64,000 nucleotides of DNA, from NCBI RefSeq assembly GCF_002000245.1, contig NZ_MTCM01000005.1, forward strand, positions 62,001-126,000, in the 5' to 3' direction. The notes beneath the pieces are model-generated. The model had not been told where the DNA came from, did no database searches, and saw only the letters and a list, made by a program, of their open reading frames with translations. This DNA is from Sphingobacterium sp. CZ-UAM (GTDB lineage: Bacteria > Bacteroidota > Bacteroidia > Sphingobacteriales > Sphingobacteriaceae). Of this stretch, positions 52,437-61,365 are shown piece by piece (position 1 is the stretch's first letter; the number at the start of each line of letters is the position of its first letter). Position numbers and translations under genes: made by a program.

Positions 52437-53231
52437 TTACATATTGCCCAGTTCCATAATAAATTGAACTGTTTCTTTATTCATGTGCTGAGACAATACA
52501 CCCGAAATCTGATCGGTCATGGATTTTCTGGTCATCCGTTTTACCTTGCTTTTTTCGAACCGCTGTTTATCCATAGGCACATCGTTGCTCAATTCGACCT
52601 TGGTGGCAAAATAAGAAACGTGCTGGCTGGGGACCACCAATCCGAGTATCATTCCGGGAAGTCCGTTGATAGACTCAGGTCCGCCACTGACTGGAATTTC
52701 ATTGCAATAATAGCCGATCACGTAAATCGAGTCAGTTGTAAGACCATTAGCTCTCCGACAGTTATAACCGGCTATTTCACGGTATTCATCCGTAATTTTC
52801 CATTTTATCCGTTTCATCGTGTCCTCAACAATGATCTTTTCGCCAACAATATCATTATATCGTTGGAAGGAACGTGTTGTCATATTGGACAATGTAATCG
52901 CTTCAAAGTCCAATGCAAACATCATGATATATTGCTTAACCATTTGATCCAGATTGTCATTTTTGACAGGCTCAAACAGGGTTTCATTCGAATTGAATTT
53001 TAAAGTCTTTTTCAATACAGCATTTTCGGGCAGCTTGGGCAATACCTGCTCAAAAAATGTTTTTGAATTGTTATCAGCCTTCGCGATAAACTTCTTGCTC
53101 ACAATATTTTTCATATACATGGTCTTATCATAGGAAATGCTCCCAGATCGCCCAAACAGCGTGTACTGCGCCTTGAGACTTACTATAGTACAACACAAAA
53201 AGAGAAAAAAGATATATTTTAACATGGTCAT
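52437..53231 (-). CDS. GLPGLI-family exported protein (copy A), 264 aa
   Basis: A signal peptide (MLKYIFFLFLCCTIVSLKAQ) is followed by the family motif NGLPGMILGLVVPS. The blocks VLKKTLKFNSNETLFE, WKITDEYREIAGYNCRRANG and IPVSGGPESINGLPG parallel copy B along the whole length. The start is 53231 or 53225. It is 11 bases after its beta-barrel partner. Function is unknown. Confidence 0.9.
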   Translation of the reverse strand: MTMLKYIFFLFLCCTIVSLKAQYTLFGRSGSISYDKTMYMKNIVSKKFIAKADNNSKTFFEQVLPKLPENAVLKKTLKFNSNETLFEPVKNDNLDQMVKQYIMMFALDFEAITLSNMTTRSFQRYNDIVGEKIIVEDTMKRIKWKITDEYREIAGYNCRRANGLTTDSIYVIGYYCNEIPVSGGPESINGLPGMILGLVVPSQHVSYFATKVELSNDVPMDKQRFEKSKVKRMTRKSMTDQISGVLSQHMNKETVQFIMELGNM

Positions 53232-53242
53232 TAACTTAAATT

Positions 53243-55984
53243 TTATAAGAACATTTTTGTAAAGTCCCAGGATAGCTTCAGCATATAGTATCTACGGATC
53301 GTGTCATAGCGACGCTGCGTAAAAATTGAAGTTGATGCCGAACGGCTAAAGCCTTTATTCTGGTCAAGCACATCATTGATCATAAAATCCAACATCAGGG
53401 ATTCATTCTTCAGGAATTTTTTACTTACTCCGGGGTGAAGCAGGAACTGCTCAAATTTTTCATCAAAAGCTTTCGTTGCCGCTTCATAGGTGTAGCTATA
53501 GTTTGTATAGACTTTAAAGGTTTTATTGATAAAATATTCGACACTACCATTCGATCCAAACACAAAGCCATTACTATTTGTGTTACGTTCCAGACTGGAT
53601 TTCATTAAGCGATATTGCGGACTGAAATTTAAATCGAAATTCAGCCCAGTCTTCGTATCTCTTTTAAAATTGTATGTAAAGTTGAAATTTGTCGTATTCA
53701 CCTTATTTAATTGCTGATTGAATAGATTATAATTGTCACTCATATTCAGATAGAACTGCGGGGTATTGGACAAGCCCAGTTTCTTGCTCAATTTAAAATG
53801 GTATCCGGACCAGATATTTACGGAGGTATTTGTTTTCCCCTTTACGTTATTCCAGGTATAAATATTGAGCCCCTGTGCGGTATCGATATTTTGTGTGATC
53901 GGATTTTTATCCAGCGTAATATTACCGCCCACATAGACATAGCTTCCCGTAAGAATACGAAATGAATTATAATTGATATTTAGGGAATTTCTAAAAGAAG
54001 GCTTTAAATTTTCATTTCCCAAATAGCGGTTGATCTGATCCGAATTATCCAAAATCGGTTGGATCTGACTCATGGAAGGCAATTGATTCTTTCCAGTGTA
54101 ATTCATCCATAATCCTTTGGTTTTTGTGAAGGAATATCCGGCACTCACATTGGGGTTATACGTAAAATAACTTCTGGAAAGCCCTTCTTGGCTATAGTAA
54201 TTATATTGTTTGAGTTTGTCATTATTAAAATTATTGGCAACAGTAAACTTCAACTTGTCCGTTGTATGCACGATTGCTAATTTATATCTGCTGCTCCGTC
54301 TATCGAAATCGTAATTGTTACTGAAACGACTGTCCAGATCATTATATTTCCCATCAGCACCTTTGTTGAATGATTCAACACGGGAGGAGTTATTACTACT
54401 TTCTATGCCAGTTCCGACCACGAGATTCCAAACATTTGATAACGGTTCGGTATACGAAACTGAAGCACCCAGTACATCATTTTTATTATTGCGTTCCTTG
54501 CGTTGATCTGTCCTGTCAACCAGCCTATTGCCTGCGGTATCCTTTTTAGCATAATTTTCAACAGTTGAGAATAGATGACCATCTCCTATCATTTCACTTC
54601 GTCTGAATTGACCATCAAATGTAAATGAACGTCCCTTTTTCTTAAATTTATGGGTAAAATAAGTGCTAAAATTCAACTCATTGATTGTGTTCTTGATGGT
54701 CTCACGCGTAGTTTCAGCAATTGTTGTATCCATACTTTGCGTAAATTGATAGGCGTCACGCTTGTTGTCCGACCAAAGATTTTTGCGGGAAGCTCCGCCC
54801 CGGATGGTTAACGTATTTAATGAATCAAAATTCAGATCATATTTTAAATTGGCGCGATGCTGATCATTCTCCGTATCTACAGATTTAGTCGATTTATTAT
54901 TGATAAGACCGGTACTAATTGTCTCATCATCGCCATCACTGCTTAATCTTCCGTATTTATAGTTGATATTTACACTGTGTTTATCCTTGTTGAATTTATC
55001 CGAAAAATTAACACCCGAATTAATCGCCTGAGGTATTCCGATCACACCTTGTCCGGAAAAAGGATCCGTAAAATTAGTCCAGGACATAGACCCGTCGTCT
55101 CCATAGGAAACACCCGAATCACCGCCATATTTCTGTGCATCCTGCCAGTTCATACTGGTCGTTCCATTATTTCCAAAAAGGCCATACACGGAGATCTTTT
55201 GAGAACCTTTGAACTTGTTCAACATCAACTGCCCCATATAATAATCACGGGTACCTCCTCCTAATAAGGCTTTTCCGAACATGCCATTTTTGGAGCCCTC
55301 TTTTAGTTTGACATTAATGGTCTGTTCACGTTGGCCATCATCTACCCCCGTCCGTTCGGCCTGCTCAGATTTTTTTTCATACACCTGCACCTTATCCACC
55401 ATATCCGATCGAATATTGCGGGTCACCAGGGTTGGATCATCGCCGAAAAACTCCTCGCCATCCACAAGTACCTTTTTGACCGTCTTGCCTTGTGCGGTAA
55501 TTTTCCCGGATGCATCCACTGTGATCCCCGGAAGCACCTTCAACAGATCTTCAACCTTCGCATTTTTTTCTACCTTAAAACTTCCGGCGTCATACTCGGT
55601 AGTATCCCCTTTTATCGTAATGGGAATTCGACCGGTGACAATAACCTCCTCTAATAAAGTAGCTGTCTTGGTCAGCCCGACACTTAATTTGGAATAATCT
55701 TTATCTGGGGAAATCTCGGTATAATAATCACCATATTTGGGATAACTTACGATCAAAAGATAGGAACCGCTATCAGGCTTTAACAAGGAAAATAGTCCAT
55801 TTTCATCTGATCTCGTAAAACCGGTCAATATGGAATCTTTAGCGGTTAACAACATGACTGTCGCATCTGATAGCTTAATCTGATCTTTTACATCACTTAT
55901 TTTTCCGGCAATTTTGGACTGCCCCAATGCTATTCCGTGCATACTGAAAACGAAAAATAAGAGAATTTGCAAAACTCTTTTCAT
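53243..55984 (-). CDS. outer-membrane beta-barrel protein with carboxypeptidase-like N-domain (copy A), 913 aa
   Basis: After a signal peptide (MKRVLQILLFFVFSMHGIALG) the domain order is the same as in copy B: a beta-sandwich (KIAGKISDVKDQIKLSDATV), a plug-like segment (EVIVTGRIPITIKGDTTEYD, LLKVLPGITVDASGKITAQG) and a barrel ending TIRRYYMLKLSWDFTKM. It is probably a surface receptor or transporter working with the GLPGLI protein. It lies 182 bases downstream of the sigma operon, without a strong terminator between, so ECF control is possible. Confidence 0.92.
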   Translation of the reverse strand: MKRVLQILLFFVFSMHGIALGQSKIAGKISDVKDQIKLSDATVMLLTAKDSILTGFTRSDENGLFSLLKPDSGSYLLIVSYPKYGDYYTEISPDKDYSKLSVGLTKTATLLEEVIVTGRIPITIKGDTTEYDAGSFKVEKNAKVEDLLKVLPGITVDASGKITAQGKTVKKVLVDGEEFFGDDPTLVTRNIRSDMVDKVQVYEKKSEQAERTGVDDGQREQTINVKLKEGSKNGMFGKALLGGGTRDYYMGQLMLNKFKGSQKISVYGLFGNNGTTSMNWQDAQKYGGDSGVSYGDDGSMSWTNFTDPFSGQGVIGIPQAINSGVNFSDKFNKDKHSVNINYKYGRLSSDGDDETISTGLINNKSTKSVDTENDQHRANLKYDLNFDSLNTLTIRGGASRKNLWSDNKRDAYQFTQSMDTTIAETTRETIKNTINELNFSTYFTHKFKKKGRSFTFDGQFRRSEMIGDGHLFSTVENYAKKDTAGNRLVDRTDQRKERNNKNDVLGASVSYTEPLSNVWNLVVGTGIESSNNSSRVESFNKGADGKYNDLDSRFSNNYDFDRRSSRYKLAIVHTTDKLKFTVANNFNNDKLKQYNYYSQEGLSRSYFTYNPNVSAGYSFTKTKGLWMNYTGKNQLPSMSQIQPILDNSDQINRYLGNENLKPSFRNSLNINYNSFRILTGSYVYVGGNITLDKNPITQNIDTAQGLNIYTWNNVKGKTNTSVNIWSGYHFKLSKKLGLSNTPQFYLNMSDNYNLFNQQLNKVNTTNFNFTYNFKRDTKTGLNFDLNFSPQYRLMKSSLERNTNSNGFVFGSNGSVEYFINKTFKVYTNYSYTYEAATKAFDEKFEQFLLHPGVSKKFLKNESLMLDFMINDVLDQNKGFSRSASTSIFTQRRYDTIRRYYMLKLSWDFTKMFL

Positions 55985-56166
55985 AAAATTGTTGGATAGT
56001 ATATTAACATCAATATAACATTAGTAGATAAAACCAATGTTTTGTTACAGTAAATTTAATTTTATTTCTAAAAAATATTCAATAGCGTCCTGACACTAAT
56101 TAAAAAGACATAAATCTTATCTAATTAGGATGCTTAAATCCAAAATTTCCATAAAAAAAATTAAAA

Positions 56167-56517
56167 TTATTGATAGCTTTTTTCTTTTTGTATCTTAATT
56201 AATTTCCACAATTGCAGACAGAAAAAACAGATCAATAGCACGAAGATGATCTGAGAGAATATGAGCGCATAATTGCGATACGCAACCTCGGTGGTTAGGA
56301 TCTGAATTCTGTTAATAAAGTAGTTATTGAGCATAATCCCAAATATCGATCCCAACAGAAAAAATACGATGGCATATTTCCGATCGGAGAGTGCCTTGGC
56401 TTTTTCTTTTTCCAAATCGCTGATCTGTCTCATAACACGCTGCTCGAAGTCATCGAAAGGCATATTGACTCGGCTCATTTGCATGGCTTGCTTTATTTTA
56501 TTGTTTTCCCTATCCAT
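56167..56517 (-). CDS. small membrane protein, probable anti-sigma partner, 116 aa
   Basis: The cytoplasmic N-terminal 45 residues (MPFDDFEQRVMRQISDLEKE) precede two membrane segments (about 47-66 and 82-105). It overlaps the ECF sigma gene by eight bases, the usual position of an anti-sigma factor. It lacks a zinc anti-sigma (HxxxCxxC) motif, so this is inference from position and topology. Confidence 0.6.
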   Translation of the reverse strand: MDRENNKIKQAMQMSRVNMPFDDFEQRVMRQISDLEKEKAKALSDRKYAIVFFLLGSIFGIMLNNYFINRIQILTTEVAYRNYALIFSQIIFVLLICFFCLQLWKLIKIQKEKSYQ

Positions 56518-57061
56518 GGTATTCTGATTTTTTTATCAATTGATTCAACACTTGCAGCATATTTTTTCTTGCCCGATGTAGCACTACTTTGGTATTTGCG
56601 AGCGTCCAACCCATTATTTCCTGGATTTCTTCCATAGACTGTTCCTCTAAATAAAAAAGGCGTAAGGCAACAGATTCTTTTGGCGACAAAATCGCTAAGG
56701 CATCATTGATCATTTCCTTACGCTCGTTATCAATAATTTCGTCGAGAACGGACACATCACTAGCATGGTCGTGATCTTTCAGATCAAAATCGACCAATTC
56801 CAGCTTTTTGTAACGGATGCTATTAAAAGCAACATGGACCACAATGCGGTAAAACCAGGTGCTGAACTTGGATTTACCTTTAAATGAGGACAAAGATTGA
56901 TAACACTTTATAAAAGCTTCCTGTACGACATCCTCGGCCATATGTTCCTGTTTGACAATAGAGAGTGCAACCGAAAAAGCCATGTCCTGATAGGTCTTTA
57001 TAAAATAGCGGTATGATTCAACGTCCCCGGACAGTACTTTACGAATATAGATTTCATCCAT
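56510..57061 (-). CDS. ECF-type sigma factor, 183 aa
   Basis: Region 2 shows DMAFSVALSIVKQEHMAEDVVQEAFIKCYQSL (in two parts) and region 4 LSPKESVALRLFYLEEQSMEEIQEIMGWTLANTKVVLHRA (in two parts). There is no region 1 or 3. The gene sits between a small membrane protein (57068) and the likely anti-sigma (56167). Candidate targets are the beta-barrel/GLPGLI cassettes downstream. Confidence 0.93.
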   Translation of the reverse strand: MDEIYIRKVLSGDVESYRYFIKTYQDMAFSVALSIVKQEHMAEDVVQEAFIKCYQSLSSFKGKSKFSTWFYRIVVHVAFNSIRYKKLELVDFDLKDHDHASDVSVLDEIIDNERKEMINDALAILSPKESVALRLFYLEEQSMEEIQEIMGWTLANTKVVLHRARKNMLQVLNQLIKKSEYHG

Positions 57062-57067
57062 CTAAGC

Positions 57068-57382
57068 CTAAATATCGTGTTTTTTATCTAGCCGGTTTGC
57101 AACAATCATAGATACCCCAGCGGATATGATCAAAATCGCCACTACCAATGAATCTGGCAGGCCGGCACGCAGGTAATTTTGTAATACGCCCACAATGAGC
57201 AGTCCGATACCTATCCCCAACACGAGGATACCTGGTTTTTGCCAATCTGCAGGCTGCCTCCTTCTTTCCTCACCAGGAATGTGGATCGCCTTACTACGAT
57301 AACGCATAATAAAATATACACACAGCGTGATACAGGTAAATAATCCCACCGCTACGATTGCACCCATTGTTTGTTTTTCCAT
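57068..57382 (-). CDS. small two-segment membrane protein, 104 aa
   Basis: Hydrophobic segments at about residues 8-25, 51-70 and 75-96 with a basic loop RYRSKAIHIPGEERRR suggest an inner-membrane protein of the kind often found beside ECF sigma genes in Bacteroidota. I do not name a family. It is six bases upstream of the sigma gene, so co-transcribed and possibly part of the signal relay. Confidence 0.65.
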   Translation of the reverse strand: MEKQTMGAIVAVGLFTCITLCVYFIMRYRSKAIHIPGEERRRQPADWQKPGILVLGIGIGLLIVGVLQNYLRAGLPDSLVVAILIISAGVSMIVANRLDKKHDI

Positions 57383-57441
57383 AATTTTTTTGATTTAATT
57401 TTTACATTAGTCACCTTCAGGCCCGAAAAGGTTACAACAAA

Positions 57442-57473
57442 TTGAGTTAAATGTGCCGATTTGTGTAAATTTG
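57442..57473 (+). promoter_or_regulatory. promoter of the M20 peptidase gene
   Basis: TTG (57442-57444) and TAAATTTG (57466-57473) are 21 bases apart and fit the Bacteroidota consensus, 17 bases before the ATG at 57491. Confidence 0.65.
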
Positions 57474-57490
57474 TTTCAAATACAAACAAT

Positions 57491-58861
57491 ATGCAAAACA
57501 TTAAAGAATATGTAGAAGCAAACAAGCAACGTTTTTTAGATGAGTTGTTTGATTTATTGCGTTTACCTTCGGTCAGTGCTGATCCTAAATTCAAAGGCGA
57601 CGTACAGAAGACTGCAGAATTTGTTGCCCAAAAATTACGTGATGCAGGTGCCGACAACGTAGAAGTTTGTGCCACAGCTGGTAATCCAATCGTTTACGGC
57701 GAAAAAATTATTGATCCTTCATTGCCAACTGTACTGACTTATGGTCATTATGACGTACAACCGGCAGATCCATATGAGTTGTGGGATACCCCGCCTTTTG
57801 AACCAACTATCCGCGATGGTAAAATATACGCGCGTGGTTCAGCAGATGACAAGGGGCAGTTTTATATGCATGTGAAAGCCTTCGAATATATGATGCAAAA
57901 CAACGCCTTGGCGTGTAACATCAAATTTATGATCGAAGGAGAGGAAGAAGTTGGTTCTGTTAACTTAGGTACTTTCGTCAAGGAAAACACGGAAAGACTT
58001 AAAGCGGATGTGATCGTGATTTCGGATACCTCGATGATCAGTATGGAGCAACCGTCATTGGAGACAGGTCTTCGTGGGCTTTCTTATGTTGAAGTTGAAG
58101 TCACCGGACCAAACCGTGATTTACACTCTGGCGTGTATGGTGGTGCTGTTGCGAACCCGGCTACCGTTCTGGCAAAACTTATTGCATCTTTGCACGACGA
58201 GAACAACCATATCGCAATCCCTGGATTTTACGATGATGTCGTTGAATTAACAGCTGAAGAACGTAAAGCGTTGAACGAAGCTCCATTTGATATCGAAGAA
58301 TATAAATCAGATTTAGGCATCGAGAATATTTGGGGCGAGAAGGGTTATACAACTTTAGAACGTACCGGTATCCGCCCTACGCTGGAAGTCAATGGTATCT
58401 GGGGAGGCTATATCGGTGAAGGAGCCAAAACCGTGTTACCTTCCAAAGCAAACGCAAAAATCTCGATGCGTCTTGTACCAAACCAAAATTCTGAACGCAT
58501 TACGGAACTATTCAAAAAACATTTCGAGGGTATTGCACCGGATTACGTTAAAGTAGAAGTAAAACCGCATCACGGTGGCGAACCCGTAGTTACGCCAACG
58601 GATAGTATAGCCTATAAAGCGGCTGAAAAAGCATTGCATGAAACATTTGGCGTAAAACCGATCCCTACCCGTGGCGGTGGATCCATTCCGATTGTTGCTT
58701 TATTTGAAGATGTTTTAGGATTAAAAACAGTACTTCTCGGATTTGGACTTGACAGCGATAACCTGCACTCTCCAAACGAAAAATATGGAATCGAGAATTA
58801 CTTAATGGGTATATCGACAATTCCTTTATTTCATAAATATTACGCAGAACTAAGCAAATAA
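57491..58861 (+). CDS. M20-family dipeptidase/carboxypeptidase, 456 aa
   Basis: The start is the ATG at 57491; the ORF upstream runs through the promoter. Zinc-binding and catalytic residues are in YGHYDVQPADP, ARGSADDKGQ and IEGEEEVGS; a dimerisation lid domain with VTGPNRDLHSGVYGG follows, and the last His is in GLDSDNLHSPNEKYG. No signal peptide is present, so it is cytoplasmic. It resembles PepV/CNDP-like dipeptidases and would finish the breakdown begun by the exported peptidases. Confidence 0.94.
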   Translation: MQNIKEYVEANKQRFLDELFDLLRLPSVSADPKFKGDVQKTAEFVAQKLRDAGADNVEVCATAGNPIVYGEKIIDPSLPTVLTYGHYDVQPADPYELWDTPPFEPTIRDGKIYARGSADDKGQFYMHVKAFEYMMQNNALACNIKFMIEGEEEVGSVNLGTFVKENTERLKADVIVISDTSMISMEQPSLETGLRGLSYVEVEVTGPNRDLHSGVYGGAVANPATVLAKLIASLHDENNHIAIPGFYDDVVELTAEERKALNEAPFDIEEYKSDLGIENIWGEKGYTTLERTGIRPTLEVNGIWGGYIGEGAKTVLPSKANAKISMRLVPNQNSERITELFKKHFEGIAPDYVKVEVKPHHGGEPVVTPTDSIAYKAAEKALHETFGVKPIPTRGGGSIPIVALFEDVLGLKTVLLGFGLDSDNLHSPNEKYGIENYLMGISTIPLFHKYYAELSK

Positions 58862-58875
58862 TTTAGTTTTTCATT

Positions 58876-58920
58876 AGATAAAGGGTTATTTTTAAATTTT
58901 AGAAATAACCCTTTATCTTT
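58876..58920. terminator. terminator between the peptidase and LysR genes
   Basis: AGATAAAGGGTTATTT pairs with AAATAACCCTTTATCT, with T-rich sequence following. Confidence 0.85.
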
Positions 58921-58922
58921 TT

Positions 58923-59825
58923 ATGGATTTTGATTTTCGTCTCATCGTTTTTTATACTGCTGCTCAGCACCTTAATTTCACCAAGACTGCTTCGGCACTC
59001 TTCATCTCCCAACCCGCAGTCAGCAAAAACATCCAGGAACTGGAAAAAAAGCTCGGCGTCCCTCTTTTTGAGAGGAAGGGAAATAACCTCGACCTGACTG
59101 AATCCGGACAAATTCTCTATAAATACGCTCAACAGATTATCAATCTTTATAATCAGGCAGGACAGGAAATACAGGAATTACAGACTGGACGTAAAGGGAA
59201 TCTTGTATTAGGGGCCAGCACGACAATCTCTCAATATGTGCTTCCAACGTTACTGGCAGATTTTTTATCTCAATATCCAAACAACCGCATCCAATCTTTT
59301 CAATCCAATAGTCGAAGCATCGAAGAACAGCTTATTGACAAAACATTGGACCTAGGGATCACAGAGGGATCAACCGACAATAGGGCATTAAAATATATCC
59401 CTTTCATGAAAGATGAGCTCGTATTGGTCACCAATAGCGAAAACCTACTATTAAAACAATTAAAAAATCCCATTCTCTCTGATATCACACGTTTACCCTT
59501 GGTACTTCGCGAGCAGGGTTCAGGTACACGTACCATTATTGAAAATGCATTAAAAGAACAACGGATCAGTCTTGCTGAGATCCAGATCGACATGATACTT
59601 CCATCAACAGAAAGTATCAAAGGATATCTGGCCCGTCGTCATAGTTTTGCGTTTCTTTCTATCCATACCGTGCAACGGGAGGTATTAAATAATCAGTTGA
59701 CCATCGTCGATATTCCGCATTTGTCCATCGAACGTTACTTTTATTTCACCCATCTATATGGAGGCCTCGCTGGTACCCCTAATCAATTCCTACAGTTTTG
59801 CCTGAGACAGAATTTCAAGATATAA
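58923..59825 (+). CDS. LysR-family transcriptional regulator, 300 aa
   Basis: The N-terminal winged helix (NFTKTASALFISQPAVSKNI, about residues 18-37) and EKKLGVPLFER are standard. The effector domain starts GNLVLGASTTISQYVLPTLL, close to the CysL/CbbR branch that controls sulfur or carbon assimilation. It points the same way as the cytochrome operon, 80 bases upstream, and is its probable regulator. Which ligand it senses is unknown. Confidence 0.93.
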   Translation: MDFDFRLIVFYTAAQHLNFTKTASALFISQPAVSKNIQELEKKLGVPLFERKGNNLDLTESGQILYKYAQQIINLYNQAGQEIQELQTGRKGNLVLGASTTISQYVLPTLLADFLSQYPNNRIQSFQSNSRSIEEQLIDKTLDLGITEGSTDNRALKYIPFMKDELVLVTNSENLLLKQLKNPILSDITRLPLVLREQGSGTRTIIENALKEQRISLAEIQIDMILPSTESIKGYLARRHSFAFLSIHTVQREVLNNQLTIVDIPHLSIERYFYFTHLYGGLAGTPNQFLQFCLRQNFKI

Positions 59826-59879
59826 CATTTGGTTATGTCTCATAAAGAAAGGTCGTTTTAATCCCTGCGCATAGGCAGG

Positions 59880-59887
59880 TAGATTTG
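59880..59887 (+). promoter_or_regulatory. -7 element of the cytochrome operon promoter
   Basis: TAGATTTG is an exact match to TAnnTTTG, 18 bases before the ATG at 59906, so the leader is very short. The -33 region (TTTTAATC) is weak, as expected for an activator-dependent promoter. Confidence 0.65.
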
Positions 59888-59905
59888 TACAAACGAATTA
59901 GAGGC

Positions 59906-60886
59906 ATGGAATACAAAAAACTAACAAATTATCTAAAAGCGCTCAGTTGGATCATTGTCGCATTGGTTATAACCTGTACAACGTTGTGTGTATTTCCACT
60001 TAAGCATACAAGTAATAACAGCGTCACGGATTCACTTGCTCTCGCTACTGATTCATTGATCACACATGTGTCACAGTTCAAAGCGGTACCCTTCAAAAAC
60101 AATCCCGAAGGGGAAATGGCAAGTTATGGCGAAAAGCTGATCAAAAATACCTACGATTATTTTTACGATGGTGACATAAAAATCGGAAATAAATTGGCCT
60201 GCAGTAGTTGCCATCTCAACGGCGGAACAAAAGCTTTTGCAGCTCCATACGTTGGGCTCACGCACGTTTTCCCCACATACATCGGCCGGGAAAACAAAGT
60301 TGAATCTTTAGAGGAACGTATTAATGGTTGCTTCGAAAGAAGTATGAACGGCCGAGCTATCCCTGAAAACAGCAAAGAAATGCGGGCTATAGTCACCTAT
60401 ATAAAAAATATCAGTATCAATACGGTCAGCAAAGGCAGACTAAGCGGCCAAGGCTTTGTCAAAATGGAGATTCCAAATCGTGCTGCAGATCTGAAACATG
60501 GTCAATTGGTATTCGAAGGCAAATGTACAAGCTGTCATGGAAAAGATGGACAAGGGATGGCACAGCCTACTGGCAAGGGCTATTTATATCCGCCACTTTG
60601 GGGAAAAGACAGCTATAACGATGGAGCCGGCATGGCGCGATTGCTTACCGCTGCGCGTTTTATAAAAGCAAACATGCCTTTAGGCGCAAGTTATGATGCT
60701 CCGCAGCTCAGCGATGAGGAAGCCTATGATGTCGCCGCCTATATTAATTCTTTCGATCGCCCCAAAAAAGCAAATAAAGAACTTGATTACCCGAATTTAG
60801 CAAAGAAACCAAAAGATAGCCCTTATCCGCCATATGCAGATAACATTAGTTTGGCACAACATAAACATGGACCTTATAATTTTTAA
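59906..60886 (+). CDS. membrane-anchored diheme cytochrome c, TsdA-like, 326 aa
   Basis: A frame with TTG at 59885 overlaps the promoter, so the start is the ATG at 59906. An N-terminal membrane segment (about residues 13-33) exports or anchors the protein. Two heme-binding motifs are seen: CSSCH at 99-103 and CTSCH at 207-211. Between them ERINGCFERSMNG has a Cys at 142 where TsdA-type thiosulfate dehydrogenases carry the second axial ligand of the catalytic heme. The family oxidises thiosulfate to tetrathionate or the reverse. The next gene starts one base after its stop. Confidence 0.8.
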   Translation: MEYKKLTNYLKALSWIIVALVITCTTLCVFPLKHTSNNSVTDSLALATDSLITHVSQFKAVPFKNNPEGEMASYGEKLIKNTYDYFYDGDIKIGNKLACSSCHLNGGTKAFAAPYVGLTHVFPTYIGRENKVESLEERINGCFERSMNGRAIPENSKEMRAIVTYIKNISINTVSKGRLSGQGFVKMEIPNRAADLKHGQLVFEGKCTSCHGKDGQGMAQPTGKGYLYPPLWGKDSYNDGAGMARLLTAARFIKANMPLGASYDAPQLSDEEAYDVAAYINSFDRPKKANKELDYPNLAKKPKDSPYPPYADNISLAQHKHGPYNF

Positions 60887-60887
60887 A

Positions 60888-61361
60888 ATGATGAAAAAAC
60901 AATTGACGATTGCTTTCATCCTCTTCGCGATGACAATAGTACAAGCTAAAGCACAAAACAATAAGTTATTACAGGACAACCATCAATATACAGGGGCCGT
61001 TGCCAAGAAAAAGCTGTATAAGGCGATCTATCAATTGGATAGTAATGATCCAAAAACAATTGAGAAAGCCATTCGGAATATCAATAACGTTTTAAAAGAT
61101 CCGAGGCTCAAGGGACACCTACAAATTGAACTGGTTGCTTTTTCAGGCGGCACAGAAGCTTATTTAAAAAAGAACAGCCAATATGAAAAACCCTTGCAGG
61201 ACCTTGTTGAAAAAGGTGTTATTGTCGCCCAATGTTTAAATACATTGGAAGAAAAACATATTGCAAAAGAAGAGCTGTTTGATTTCATTGGTTATGTCCC
61301 TAGCGGGAACGGTGAATTGATCTTAAGAGCAAATGAAGGCTGGGTCATTGTTAAACCATAG
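60888..61361 (+). CDS. exported DsrE-family protein, about 157 aa
   Basis: The start is the ATG at 60888 or 60891. A signal peptide (MKKQLTIAFILFAMTIVQAKA) precedes the DsrE fold: LYKAIYQLDSNDPKTIEKAIRN, then VAFSGGTEAYLKK, then VIVAQCLNTLEEK with a single Cys (115 from the second Met) at the usual sulfur-carrying position, and GYVPSGNGEL. Most DsrE proteins are cytoplasmic sulfur-transfer proteins; export is unusual. It lies between the cytochrome c and the solute-binding protein. Confidence 0.85.
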   Translation: MMKKQLTIAFILFAMTIVQAKAQNNKLLQDNHQYTGAVAKKKLYKAIYQLDSNDPKTIEKAIRNINNVLKDPRLKGHLQIELVAFSGGTEAYLKKNSQYEKPLQDLVEKGVIVAQCLNTLEEKHIAKEELFDFIGYVPSGNGELILRANEGWVIVKP

Positions 61362-61365
61362 TATA

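Noticed and set aside
55281..55697. 138-residue plus-strand ORF opposite the outer-membrane barrel gene
   Set aside because: It mirrors the plug domain on the other strand and recurs only because the plug is duplicated.
59885..59905. TTG start for the cytochrome c
   Set aside because: The TTG overlaps the promoter -7 element TAGATTTG; the ATG at 59906 is the start.
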